Below, in pieces: positions 23,061-32,769 of a DNA stretch of 64,000 nt. Below the pieces are notes generated by a model that was given only the letters and a program-made list of their open reading frames with translations, was not told where the DNA came from and made no database searches. Location: the NCBI GenBank assembly GCA_034509755.1, contig CM067552.1, forward strand, positions 12,619,001 through 12,683,000, read 5' to 3'. Source of the stretch: Anisodus tanguticus (Eukaryota; Streptophyta; Magnoliopsida; Solanales; Solanaceae). The translations under genes were made by a program, and so were the position numbers. The first letter of the stretch is position 1; every line of letters begins with the position of its first letter.

Positions 23061-23310
23061 TCAAAAGCAAGAAAAGTCACTTCTTTACTTGGGATCTTTT
23101 ATTCAACATAATTGAAGAGGTCCTAAAATAGCACCATCTGAATTAGTCAACTAACCAATTACTTAATTATCCTCTGTTAAGTGATTTTTCTTACATCCCA
23201 CTTTCTACCTTATTTCCTCCATATACTACGTCAAAATAGCTGATAAGAAACATTCAATTCCCCTGGAACCATTCATAAACTGGATGTTGTCTTGAGACAC
23301 ATTATAGGAG

Positions 23311-23319
23311 TATAAAATA
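23311..23319 (+). promoter_or_regulatory. TATA box of the DOMON gene
   Basis: TATAAAATA lies about 230 bp upstream of the chosen start codon. It predicts a transcript start near 23340 and a 5' leader of about 200 bases. Position and context are plausible; no transcript evidence is available. Confidence 0.55.
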
Positions 23320-23540
23320 CCTACAAACATTCTTTATCTCTCAACTTGCAGAAAAGGTTACCTCCTACATTCACAGTAATCACTATTATCAGTAGGGAAC
23401 ACCTTTCTGTTTCATATAGGGTCCTCAAAAGCGCAGTCCACTTGGTGATGGATCAGTTCGACAAGTCACTCAATAGTGTTTTACGGTGTTTTTCCCCTTT
23501 GTTTCATTTTTCGCTCAAGAAAAGAAAATATTCGGGCCCA

Positions 23541-24107
23541 ATGGCATCTAGCTCCACATGCAAACTGATGTTCTGCATTCTTATTACACTTTTTCTTTTT
23601 TCCACTGCTCAAAACTGTTCAAACTACACTTTCACAGCCAATAGAACTTTCACCTCTTGCAAAGAACTTCCATATTTAGAAGCAAACCTACACTGGAACT
23701 ACAATTCATCCAGCGCAAAAGTTTCAATTGCATACAGAGCTAAACAAGATCCTAAGGGGTGGGTAGCATGGGCTATCAACCCTACTGGAAAAGGCATGGT
23801 TGGATCGCAAGCATTAGTTGCTTTCCATAACCCAAATGGTAGCATGATAGCTTATACAACACCAATAATAAATTACAGTCCACGATTGCTGAAAGCAAAC
23901 CTCAGCTTTCAAGTTTCGTATATATCTGCTGAATACTTGAAAAATGAGATGACTATCTTTGCGACTATAGGGCCACTGGGCAATGTAACCGCAGTAAATC
24001 ATGTCTGGCAAGCTGGAAGCTCAGTCTCAAGCAACATCCCTCAGGCGCATTCGCTATCATCCCCATACCTTAAATCATCTGGGAAAATAGATTTTCAGAC
24101 AGTTTGA
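23541..24107 (+). CDS. Secreted DOMON-domain protein (AIR12 / cytochrome b561-DOMON type)
   Basis: 188 codons from ATG 23541. An upstream in-frame extension to 23346 has no ATG at its start, and the chosen Met gives a clean signal peptide (residues 1-23, MASSSTCKLMFCILITLFLF core). Residues about 25-170 are a DUF568/DOMON haem-binding fold: C26 and C40 as the conserved cysteine pair, WVAWAINPTGKGMVGSQAL, and GNVTAVNHVWQAGS. M86 and H170 lie 84 residues apart, as I recall for the axial haem ligands of Arabidopsis AIR12. Seven N-glycosylation sequons suit an apoplastic protein. AIR12-type proteins carry electrons at the plasma membrane; relatives add a b561 membrane domain. Here the protein stops 18 residues after H170, with neither a GPI-type hydrophobic tail nor b561 helices. 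It could be a truncated copy, or a first exon whose donor and next exon I cannot find. AATAAA-like signals lie near 24157. Confidence 0.75.
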   Translation: MASSSTCKLMFCILITLFLFSTAQNCSNYTFTANRTFTSCKELPYLEANLHWNYNSSSAKVSIAYRAKQDPKGWVAWAINPTGKGMVGSQALVAFHNPNGSMIAYTTPIINYSPRLLKANLSFQVSYISAEYLKNEMTIFATIGPLGNVTAVNHVWQAGSSVSSNIPQAHSLSSPYLKSSGKIDFQTV

Positions 24108-24740
24108 AAACAACTGCCTGAGAAGAAATAGTCCTCTTTTGTTTTTAACTTATCAAATAAATTAATAAATAGAAAGTCATCTTGTCCTTCATCCAATATT
24201 CCGATCAGGTTACCAATACGTCTTGAACACAAATTACTGTGAAATAAATTGTCTCTATTTTCCAGGCATGAAAGGGCCATCTTTATAATCATCCAACTCT
24301 TCTCATGCTTTCTTCGTCATTTCTTAACTATAGTTTGTTTAAACACGAAGCAGACACAAATTAATCAACATTCTAACTTTTGTTGCGTTTAGTTTTATAT
24401 ATCAAGGTGATCTTCCGGAGTAATGTAACAGGGAGGAAAAGAATAAAAAAACCAGATTTAAAATTCCTTTAAACGCCTGGAATAAGATTAATTAGTGAAA
24501 AATCAGTATAAGAGTCGTAAACTTTGATTTGACAATCTATGGATAAAACTAATCACTCAAATAATATATTCAACACCCTACGGAGGGAATGATCTATCCG
24601 GGTAATATGAATGTATAACCATGTTGCCAATTAATCAATGCAGCTCACCCACGTTGACTCGATCATCAACATACACATTGTGTCTTCGGGTGCTATGAAT
24701 GTGTAATCATATTGCAAATTAACTGATGCAGCTCACAAAC
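24108..24740. other. 3' flank of DOMON gene and 88-bp imperfect repeat
   Basis: AT-rich DNA after the DOMON stop with AATAAA-like signals near 24157. Two diverged units 88 bp apart (ATGAATGTATAACCATGTTG at 24607, ATGAATGTGTAATCATATTG at 24695) each end TGATGCAGCTCAC or similar. The second abuts an acetyltransferase exon. No other gene is recognised. Confidence 0.5.
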
Positions 24741-25395
24741 CTTTGACTCGGTCATTGGCAACTCCAAGGTCATCTGCGCAGCATATTTAGATTTAGATGT
24801 AAACAACTAAATTTAATAATCCAAAAGAACCAGAAGGGAAACTTAGCCAAAAGGAGGTTTTGACTAAGCTTCCATTTTTAACCAACTTAATAAGTATAAG
24901 ATTTAAGGAAGTCTGAATTCCTATTCCTATTCCAATTCAACTTGGACGCAGTAGTTAATTATAATGTTCATGAATAGAGATTGAAGATTTCATCCACTGA
25001 ACTCTCATTATAGTAGTATTAACTCCATTGTGGCCCGGGAAAATGTCTCCAAATTAGCCAACAATTCATTATTGAGAAAAAAATGAAAAAAGAGATTTAT
25101 CAGCTCACCTCGTTGAAGATTTTACTGTAAGAGGTCTCCTTGAAACCCTGCAAAAAAGCATTTGAGTTCTTGTCAGATTGTCAGATCTGTAGATACAATT
25201 TACATGTTAAAGGATCACATTATGGACAGTGTGTGCATGAGTTGGTGGTTATAGAGAGATAACAATTTTTGGAATAGACTGAGAGAGGCCTGATTTAATT
25301 CTCCAATTTTGACACGGAAGGTATGTATCTTGAAATTATCAACTGCAAATGTCATCATCCTGAGAACAGATTCTTTGCCAAGCCCTTTGCCACGA
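24741..25395 (-). pseudogene. N-acetyltransferase 9-like gene, three C-terminal exons
   Basis: Minus-strand exons, in order. 25395-25263 encodes SRGKGLGKESVLRMMTFAVD and VKIGELNQASLSLFQKL. 25147-25109 encodes GFKETSYSKIFNE. 24773-24741 encodes MTLELPMTESK. The RGKGLG string is the acetyl-CoA-binding motif (R-x-x-G-x-G) of GNAT acetyltransferases, and the residue order matches plant N-acetyltransferase 9-like proteins. The 39-bp and 33-bp exons have proper AG acceptors and GT donors and are in phase. The donor of the first exon reads TTG|TTATC, one G short of a GT site, which suggests decay. The 5' exons are not upstream on this strand; a Copia element begins at 25632. Another exon of the same family lies at 34668 on the opposite strand. 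Confidence 0.72.
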
Positions 25396-25523
25396 CTAAA
25401 CTAGAAACAGCACCATAAAAACTGAAAATTAGTCAGAGAAATAAAAAACAATTGTAGGAACATTGACAACATACAAATAAAAGCATAGAAACAGACTTGT
25501 GACGTGCAGAGAAGTATGAGAAA

Positions 25524-25626
25524 CTATGTTGCTCAGACTCGGGTATCCGATACGGACGCGAATTCGACAAAATCTAAATTTTAAGATTCGGGATACAGAC
25601 CCAGGTGTTGGGTTCGGCAAAACGAA
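25524..25626. repeat. Fragment of a dispersed 'gttgctcagactcggg' repeat
   Basis: GTTGCTCAGACTCGGGTATC and GATACGGACGCGAATTCG resemble one arm of a dispersed inverted-repeat element common in Solanaceae genomes. Only one arm is evident here, just outside the Copia TSD. Recognition is from memory and is weak. Confidence 0.35.
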
Positions 25627-25631
25627 ATTCA

Positions 25632-26889
25632 TGTTGGGAGTTTTTGCTCTATGATACTTTATAAAGCAGTACGGAAATTATATTACTATTACAAGTATTC
25701 GAAAGGATAAATAAAGATTCAATTATTCAACTAGAAATCTGAAAATTACAATAGAACCACAAAACTGAAATTACAATTTTGTTGAAGACGGAAAAATGGA
25801 AATTGTTTTTGCTGAGTCGAGTGTGACACTCTGTCCTTAAGACAATATTGCCCCGTATGTATCCTTTATACGTCCTGGACAATTTGTCTCCCAAGATAAA
25901 ACAGCAATGGAACACTTGAGCAAAGGAAACTCAAATGCTACCGTGAAGAATATTGAGTAACGAAATGATGCTTGGAAGTTGTAGGAAGAAAAGATTTCTG
26001 CTTGTGTGTTTTTGTGTATCATATGAACTGTTATTCGTAGTCATATATGTTGCTCAACAATGGTGTAAGGGGGTGTTTATATAGGTGAGGGAGGGGACTG
26101 AAAAACTGCCTCCATAATAGCCAAATAATGGCCATTATGGAGGTAGTAAAGTCACCAACATAAATGGTGAAAGACCAACGGATTTGGCCATTATAGGAGG
26201 AGTAATTCAGCCAAAATAAATGGCTGAATTGAGTGCTTGGCGTTTCGTTCGACCGTCGAAATTCGATTTTCCGAAAACTTCAGGGACCAAACTGTACATC
26301 TTGAAACTTCAGGGACCAAACTGTACATCTGAAATAATTCTGGTCCAAACTGTACTTCTGAAACTTATGGATCAAACTGTACTTCTGGCAAAGTTCTCTG
26401 GTCCAAAAAGATAATATCAGAAGGCCCACAGCCCATGACCCGTGACCCGAGAACCCGAGAACCCGGAACTCGGAACTCGGAATCGGAACCGGACCGGACG
26501 GGACGGGCGGGGGGCGGCGGCGCGCGTGTGGTCTTTCCTTGAACGAAGCACATCTAGGTCCTCACTCCTTTAAACACATGGGATACCCCTTGGGGTCCCA
26601 AACCCCAAACCAATTTCGAGTCTTATATACACAACAATTCTTTCTTCCTCTACCGATGAGGGAGAATTGAACACAATACCACACTTTCCATGCTTCAAAC
26701 ACCTTACTTCGTGGACCAATATCTCTTTCATTTCTCAATGAAATTTGATGATTCTTGGCCCTACAGTTATCTACGTACTTAGTAGATCATGCATGTGTGA
26801 AGAACCGGATTCTCCAACATACGTAACACTAGTGTTTAAGTCATTAAAGTTGGTCGGTCGCAACTCCCGCCAAAGGCTAATTTCCAACA
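25632..26889 (-). repeat. 3' LTR (1258 bp) of the abnormal Copia element
   Basis: On the minus strand it starts TGTTGGAAATTAGCC and ends GCAAAAACTCCCAACA. It contains a GC-rich block (26487-26530), short repeats of GGGACCAAACTGTACAT (26281-26395), a TATA box (TATAAAGG, 25863-25870) and, about 20 bp further, CAATATTGTCTTAAG (25836-25850), which is complementary to the bases beside the 5' LTR. A purine-rich tract (rc of 26890-26905) precedes it. Confidence 0.88.
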
Positions 26890-26999
26890 ATCCCCTCTTG
26901 AAAGAGATTTTGGCGCACTCACATGGTGTCTTTTCATTTCCAGCAATATTTCGGCGGACCGATGTTGCATAAGGAGAGGTAGCTTCAGCTTTGAACCTT

Positions 27000-29900
27000 C
27001 CATAGTTGAATACCATCGGACTTACTTACTGCGCGGTGAATGTGATGTCTTGAACCGTCAGTGTTTAGTGTAAGCCAAGTCAATGATACCAACACAACAA
27101 ATTCCATTACTCTCTTCTTCGTAATGTTTTGTCCGGCCATGGACAACGTCTTGGATTCTTAAGTGCGTTCATTTTGAGGCGGCCCGTCCTCGCACTTAAA
27201 TAGGTGGTCTCCTACAAGGTATCCTGCTATACCCCACTTCACAAGTGTTAAGAACCATTAAAAGTTTCCCAAAGACCTAACCTCAACTGTTGAGGAGCAT
27301 TACAGGTTTTGAAAACTTAACATTTACCCACACTGCAGATAGCACTTAACGTCTATCGCGGGAACGGCTTTGGATTTGGTGTTTCTTTTCAGAAATCACT
27401 ATCCGAAGTGCTCATGCTTCCACTGAAGCGATCAACTAAACCTTTACAACTTAGTTTTCCTATTGAACCAAATTACTGGGATCTCCAGTTAGTAAGGTTG
27501 GGTTACCACTGTATTGGTCCTTATATTTTGGGTTTTAAGCCCATTCCCCTAGACAGGCAGAACACTTGATCTCCGGGTGGACTTAGTTAGTAAACAAGGA
27601 AGTGACACCCGTGATGATCAACTGCGATACGGTCTTATGTCTCCGACAGATCCTGACAGATATGTCCAGACGCCGTCATCCGTGTCCTTCCTGAAGCCGA
27701 CTGGCTAGCCACAGTATATAACTACTGAAGACACGGGTTTATCCCAATAAGGGACGTCCTCTAATGAGTCGTGAAGTTACTCAACTTCTTTCATGCTTTG
27801 TATAAAGCGATAAACTCCGATACCATCATGAATCGATCGATGCAAGTTTGCTTAGAGGATTTTCCGAGACCCACCATACACATTTACTTGTGGCTTTGGT
27901 GTTCTTCTGATCTGATGTCCAGTTTGCATCACCGTGTTCTCCCGAACCGCTGGACATCCGAATACTATAATCCGTAGATAAGCGAATAATTCGGATATCG
28001 TCATATCCGACTTAAGCCTTCTATTGATCATGTATTAAGATCATCGGTGAACCTTAGTTCAACTCGATCATTTCTTGGACGATACCGGGTCGGTTGTAGT
28101 GTGTACAATACATTGAACTACACTTGACCCGAGCATATCGCTCCTTGTCTATGGGTGCACCATGATTCCAATCGTTCTATGATTCATATCCATTGGTGGC
28201 TTCAACGAGACCGTCAACTATTGACCAGTCCGTTAGATGTCTTAGAAATCCAATTCCTAAGAAGTCATCTCGTGATACTCATATCTTTCATATCGAGACT
28301 TTGTTTCAATATGATTTTCACTCTCGGACCGTTGGTTTTCCAACTGTTGGCTTTCTAACTTCGAGCCAATGTTTCGTGGTCGATTCATTATTTCTGTTTT
28401 ATCTCGAGACTTTCGGGACCAAAATGTAAACATTTCGGGGACCAAAATGAAAGTTCAGGAAGAAGCCCAACAGTCCAACAAACCAACTCTGATTCTCTTC
28501 TTCCAACTCTCCGGTTGGGAAGGCTGTTTCAACATCTATGCCACGCAAGATGCAATGGCCCTAGATGTTAAGTTACTCACAGAGGAGCACATTTTATAAC
28601 CCAAAGGTTCTTTTCCCGAAGGAAGATCAACCATTACACAAGTATGGTTCTATATGATGGAATATATTTCTCTTTTTAGCTTCTTTCCAAAGCAGCGCTT
28701 TTGGAGATAACAATTATTTGTTAATTGTCCATGGTTCGTTCTTAACCATACAAGCTAGAAGGACTGGAACAAGTCTTTGTCCCCTCTTTGCTCCGTCTTG
28801 GTTCAACATCTAGAATCCCTGAGTTCTGCAGATCTGGAATATTAAGTTCCGGATAGCCAACAACTTTCGAGTCCTGTATATACGGAATGTCCAGTTCCGG
28901 ACAGTCAGGCCCTCGCGGGTTCTTGTTAACCTTGAGCAATTACTCCTTTTTCCTTTTTCAAGGAAAGTTATCTTATAAGAATTCAGCATTCTTTGATGCC
29001 AAGAGGCGATAAGTACTACTGTTATTTCCAGATCCAGTGGATATGCAATCTACAGTCTTAGGTATTAAACCACCCCATATCACAACATTTGTATGTGATA
29101 TCCTTTCCATGTCTCACACGGAGGGTTACCCTTATCCTTATGCGGAGTTCTATTGAGAATCGCATTAGCGGTAAGGATCGTCGTGCCCCACATAATTTAG
29201 GCGTACGGCTTTGCGCTTGGCTAACACCGTTATACTGAGGTGAGTAATGAGCAGTCGTGTAATAAACGATGCTTCACATTCTCCCTCTCTATCACTACGA
29301 ATTTCTCAATCCGTAGGCTTAGTTGATTTTCAACTTCTGCTTTGTAGCGCTTATTCGCTTCAACAACTTCATCTTTGCTTTTTAACAAACAAAGGATTAC
29401 ATACGTTGTACCATCATCAATGAAGTCATAACTTACTTGTCTCCCCCCTCTATTTAGTATAAACTTCAAATCACCTAAGTAGGTGTGACTAAGTTCTAGA
29501 GGAGCGGTGCTTCTTTCGCTATTCCCTCTGACGGAATTTGGAAAGGTGATTTTGCCTCTTCATCTACCTCACATTTATTTTGAGGGTTTATGTCGACAAA
29601 AGGCAACAATCTCAACATCGTTAGCTTTTGAATGACTTGCTATTTAACGTGTCTTAATCTATGATGGCATAGATGCACGGATTACAAATATATCATTTAT
29701 ATGGCTACAGACATACTGTACCATTCTTAGTTATTACAGACCTGTTGGACTAGTCTCAAACCAGCTTGACCAACAACGTCCCTTTAACCAAGTTTAGGAT
29801 ATGTATCACCTCATCTTAGAGTGATCTCATTCCCTGAAGTCCTATTGAGGACAACCTCTCCAACCCCTTCTACTTTAGAGGTGGCGTTGCTTCACATGAA

Positions 29901-30949
29901 CAACCTCTTGCCCGTGGTTAGGGCGTAACCGGATCATATGTGATCCAGATACTCTAGCCCACTCCAGTTGCTTTGGCAGACTGAGTGTCCAATTTTTTTT
30001 CTGCCTTTCTTTAGGCCTTCAGATCATTTAAGACCTGGAAACTCTGGCCCCACCTTATTAGGTGTCCATTACTTTTCCTATGAAATGAATTCCGCCCCAC
30101 TCCGATCGCCGGAGGCTTTATATGACTGAGTGTCCAATATCATCATATCAAAGGAATTTTGGCCCACTCCAGTCGCCCAGAGGCTTTGTATGACTGAGTA
30201 TCCAATATCATCCTGTGAAGGATCTTCGGCCAAATGGTGTGACAGACTCAACGTCTTTAACTTTTAGACTTCTTCCGTTATGATTGGTGCCCAGATAATT
30301 CTTGGCGCTTACTTAAGAGTGGTAACAGTTTTCGCACAGTTAGTGGATCTTTCTCCGTCGTATGTGCGAACATACTTTACACACTTTAATAATTACACTT
30401 AAAAGAACGGTTCTTCTTAAGTCGTTTACAAAATTCAATCTTTTAACGGAAAAGAAGATGAGATTAAACTTCTTATTTGTTAAAGCGTAAGGAATATAAA
30501 TTATTTTCATATTCCTCCTTACTTTAATCCATTTTTAATCAGACATCATTTAATCTTTATTCTTGACAAGTAAGAAAAATACTTATCATTTAATCTTTAT
30601 TCTTGACAAGTAAGAAAAATACTTATCCCAATTTCGGATTCTGGCTCACTTCGGTCACTTCATCAGACTGAGTGTCCATTTCCTTCTCACCATTATTCGG
30701 ATCTTTTGTCTGGGACAGATATAGGCCTTCTGCTGCAAGATAGAATAACATCTTCAGTCTTCTCCTCTTGTCCCAGTTGACATCCTCAGGCTCTCGAGAG
30801 CGCTTTTTCCCACCAGTCTTGGTAGCGGTGACACCATGAACACGTTCATCATCGTCACTCTCTTCTACCAGAAAACCATTGCCATATCCAGATTTGGTCA
30901 CACAATTTTTGACCGACATCTTTCGAACACTAATAGTAATACAATACAA
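27000..30949 (-). pseudogene. Copia gag-pol remnant of the abnormal element
   Basis: The minus strand begins with a gag N-terminus (30920-30623: VKNCVTKSGYGNGFLVEES, RRLKMLFYLAAEG) that aligns with gag of the 59371 element. Three to four diverged copies of a roughly 68-bp block (ACTGAGTGTCCAATATCAT) follow at 29950-30245. Integrase-core residues lie at 29469-29230 (LLKSKDEVVEANKRYKAEVE). The integrase-RT linker and RT start are at 28980-28490, with deletions. Homology to the 63835-64000 end of the other element is at 28330-28150. RNase H is too eroded to delimit between 28100 and 27000. A 45-bp direct duplication sits at 30540-30628. No functional frame remains. Confidence 0.75.
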
Positions 30950-30961
30950 TATTGTCTTAAG
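30947..30961 (-). other. Candidate self-primer binding site
   Basis: One base after the 5' LTR terminus the minus strand reads CTTAAGACAATATTG. It lacks the TGG that starts a tRNA primer site. All 15 bases are complementary to CAATATTGTCTTAAG inside the LTR (25836-25850), near the predicted RNA 5' end. Confidence 0.6.
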
Positions 30962-30962
30962 T

Positions 30963-31433
30963 TGTTGGGAGTTTTTGCTCTATGGTACTTTATAAAGCAG
31001 TACGGAAATTATATTACTATTACAAGTATTCGAAAGGATAAACAAAAATTTAATTATTCAACTAGAAATCTGAAAATTACAATAGAACCACAAAACTGAA
31101 ATTACAATTTTGTTGAAGACGGAAAAATGGAAACTGTTCCTTTGCTCAAGTGTTCCATTGCTGTTTTATCTTGGGAGACAAATTGTTCAGGACGTATAAA
31201 GGATACATACGGGGCAATATTGTCTTAAGGACAGAGTGTCACACTCGACTCAGCAAAAACAGTTTCCATTTTTCCGTCTTCAACAAAATTGTAATTTCAG
31301 TTTTGTGGTTCTATTGTAATTTTCAGATTTCTAGTTGAATAATTGAATCTTTGTTTATCCTTTCGAATACTTGTAATAGTAATATAATTCCCGTACTGCT
31401 TTATAAAGTACCATAGAGCAAAAACTCCCAACA
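30963..31433. repeat. Inverted U5 repeat forming the right end of the element
   Basis: Arms 30963-31138 and 31258-31433 are 176-bp near-perfect inverted copies of the LTR U5 region. The 119-bp spacer (31139-31257) is LTR sequence just upstream of U5, in plus orientation, including CAATATTGTCTTAAG. The right arm therefore ends in the U5 terminus CTCCCAACA, followed by TSD ATTCA. Arms differ at only a few positions. Confidence 0.92.
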
Positions 31434-31438
31434 ATTCA

Positions 31439-32769
31439 AAATTATAAAAATAGAGCTATAAATATATTCTAAAGTTTGAGAGATTATGTGGAAAACTTAC
31501 ATGTAGGTTGTAGAATTCAAACTTTCATTTTGATAATTTCTCAAGTTGTAGGCAGTAGGCACTATCAGGTAGCAACGAAAGTTCTAGACATTCTCCAAGA
31601 TGGGCATATATTTCTTTCCTCTCCCCTGATTCTCTCTCCTCTACCCTCTCTCTTCCCAACGGTAATAAGTCGATCCCCACCCCCACCCCACCCCCTTCTC
31701 CGACGGTAACCCACTCCGGCCGGCGAGTAGGTAACACTACCGGACTACTACGTTTTTCGGCATCTTCTCTTTTTCTCTTCTTCTATTGTCTGTCGTTGGT
31801 ATTTTCTGGCGGCTCTGAGTCGCCTGAATTTCTGGAAGGTTCACACACAAACAAACCCATTTTCCAAATTCAACTTTTTTGCTCTATATATCCTCTGAGA
31901 CAACTTTTGCTCATCATTTCCTATCTGGTTTTTTCTTATTTTGGCTTGTTAAGCTCTTTTTGCTGATCTTTTTTCTCTTCATTCTGCTAATTATCTCATT
32001 GATTGTGAATTTTCTGTTTCAAGATTTGGTTTTGTGATTGTGATTCTGGTAATATGTGTCAAAGTTGAGATATTTACATTGACTGTAACAAATATATATA
32101 TGCTCTGTCATTGCTGCAGTATATAATTGACTTTTGCTGTCAGTTTTGTTGAATTCCAACCCCTAAATATGAATCTTTTTGCTTCGAATTTGCTGAGTTG
32201 GGGACCAAAACCCTAGCTTTCAAAAATCCCTCTTTTTTGAAACCTTAGTAATTTTAAGATTAAGAAGTGAGTATTAGCGTGGTAGATTTCACGGTTTTGC
32301 GGTGTTCTTGATTTATTTACAGTGGAGCTTGGAAACAGTCCAGTAGACTTTAAATCCAACAAAATAGTACTCCTCTCTTCTTTTGTTCTTTTTCCCCTCG
32401 ATCTACACATGTACTAGACTTTTTGGTGAAAACTCAAGTGAACAGTACTTCCGATGCCAATGAACAGTGATTTTCGCCGGCGAACATGTTCGATTTCAAC
32501 TGAAGTTGATACCTCCGGTTGTCCGTATACATTCTTTGTCCTTATCCTTGTTAAATTTTGTTGATTCGCTGTATTGATTCGTGACTTTACGTGATTGCAT
32601 TTATCCTTCTCGTCTTTAGTTATAGCATTCTTGGCGTAGTGATTTTAATTGCCTCTAGATTTTTATTAACTTGTGTTTTCACTTTGATCCCTTCCTGTTT
32701 TAGCGTAAGCGTTTGATGAGTTTATTATTTTATATTTGCTTTAGTGGCTTTGGTAACTGATGGTAAACT
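31439..32769. other. Possible LINE 5' untranslated region and flank
   Basis: From about 31600 the sequence is pyrimidine-rich (CTCTCTCCTCTACCCTCTC) with a GC-rich island near 31690-31735, then T-rich DNA leading into the LINE coding remnant. This could be the LINE 5' UTR or a host promoter region; I cannot decide. Open frames here are short and unrecognised. Confidence 0.4.

Larger units (their letters stand above)
25632..31433 (-). mobile_element. Copia element with abnormal U5 ends at both termini
   Basis: Minus-strand Copia element: 3' LTR at 25632-26889, polypurine tract next to it, RNase H/RT/integrase/gag remnants to 30949, then a rearranged 5' end (30963-31433). It is flanked by TSD ATTCA (25627-25631 and 31434-31438). 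It is related to the element at 59371-64000 through the LTR core, gag start, integrase and RT. Normally one outer end is U3 (TGTTGGAAAT) and the other U5 (...CAACA). Here both outer ends read as the U5 terminus (CTCCCAACA). All coding regions are decayed, with internal deletions in pol. Confidence 0.88.

Noticed and set aside
23346..23540. N-terminal extension of the DOMON protein
   Set aside because: It starts at a TTG, falls right at the expected transcript start, and would bury the signal peptide.
26487..26530. CpG island / host promoter
   Set aside because: The GC-rich patch lies inside an LTR and recurs in the other three LTRs of the family.
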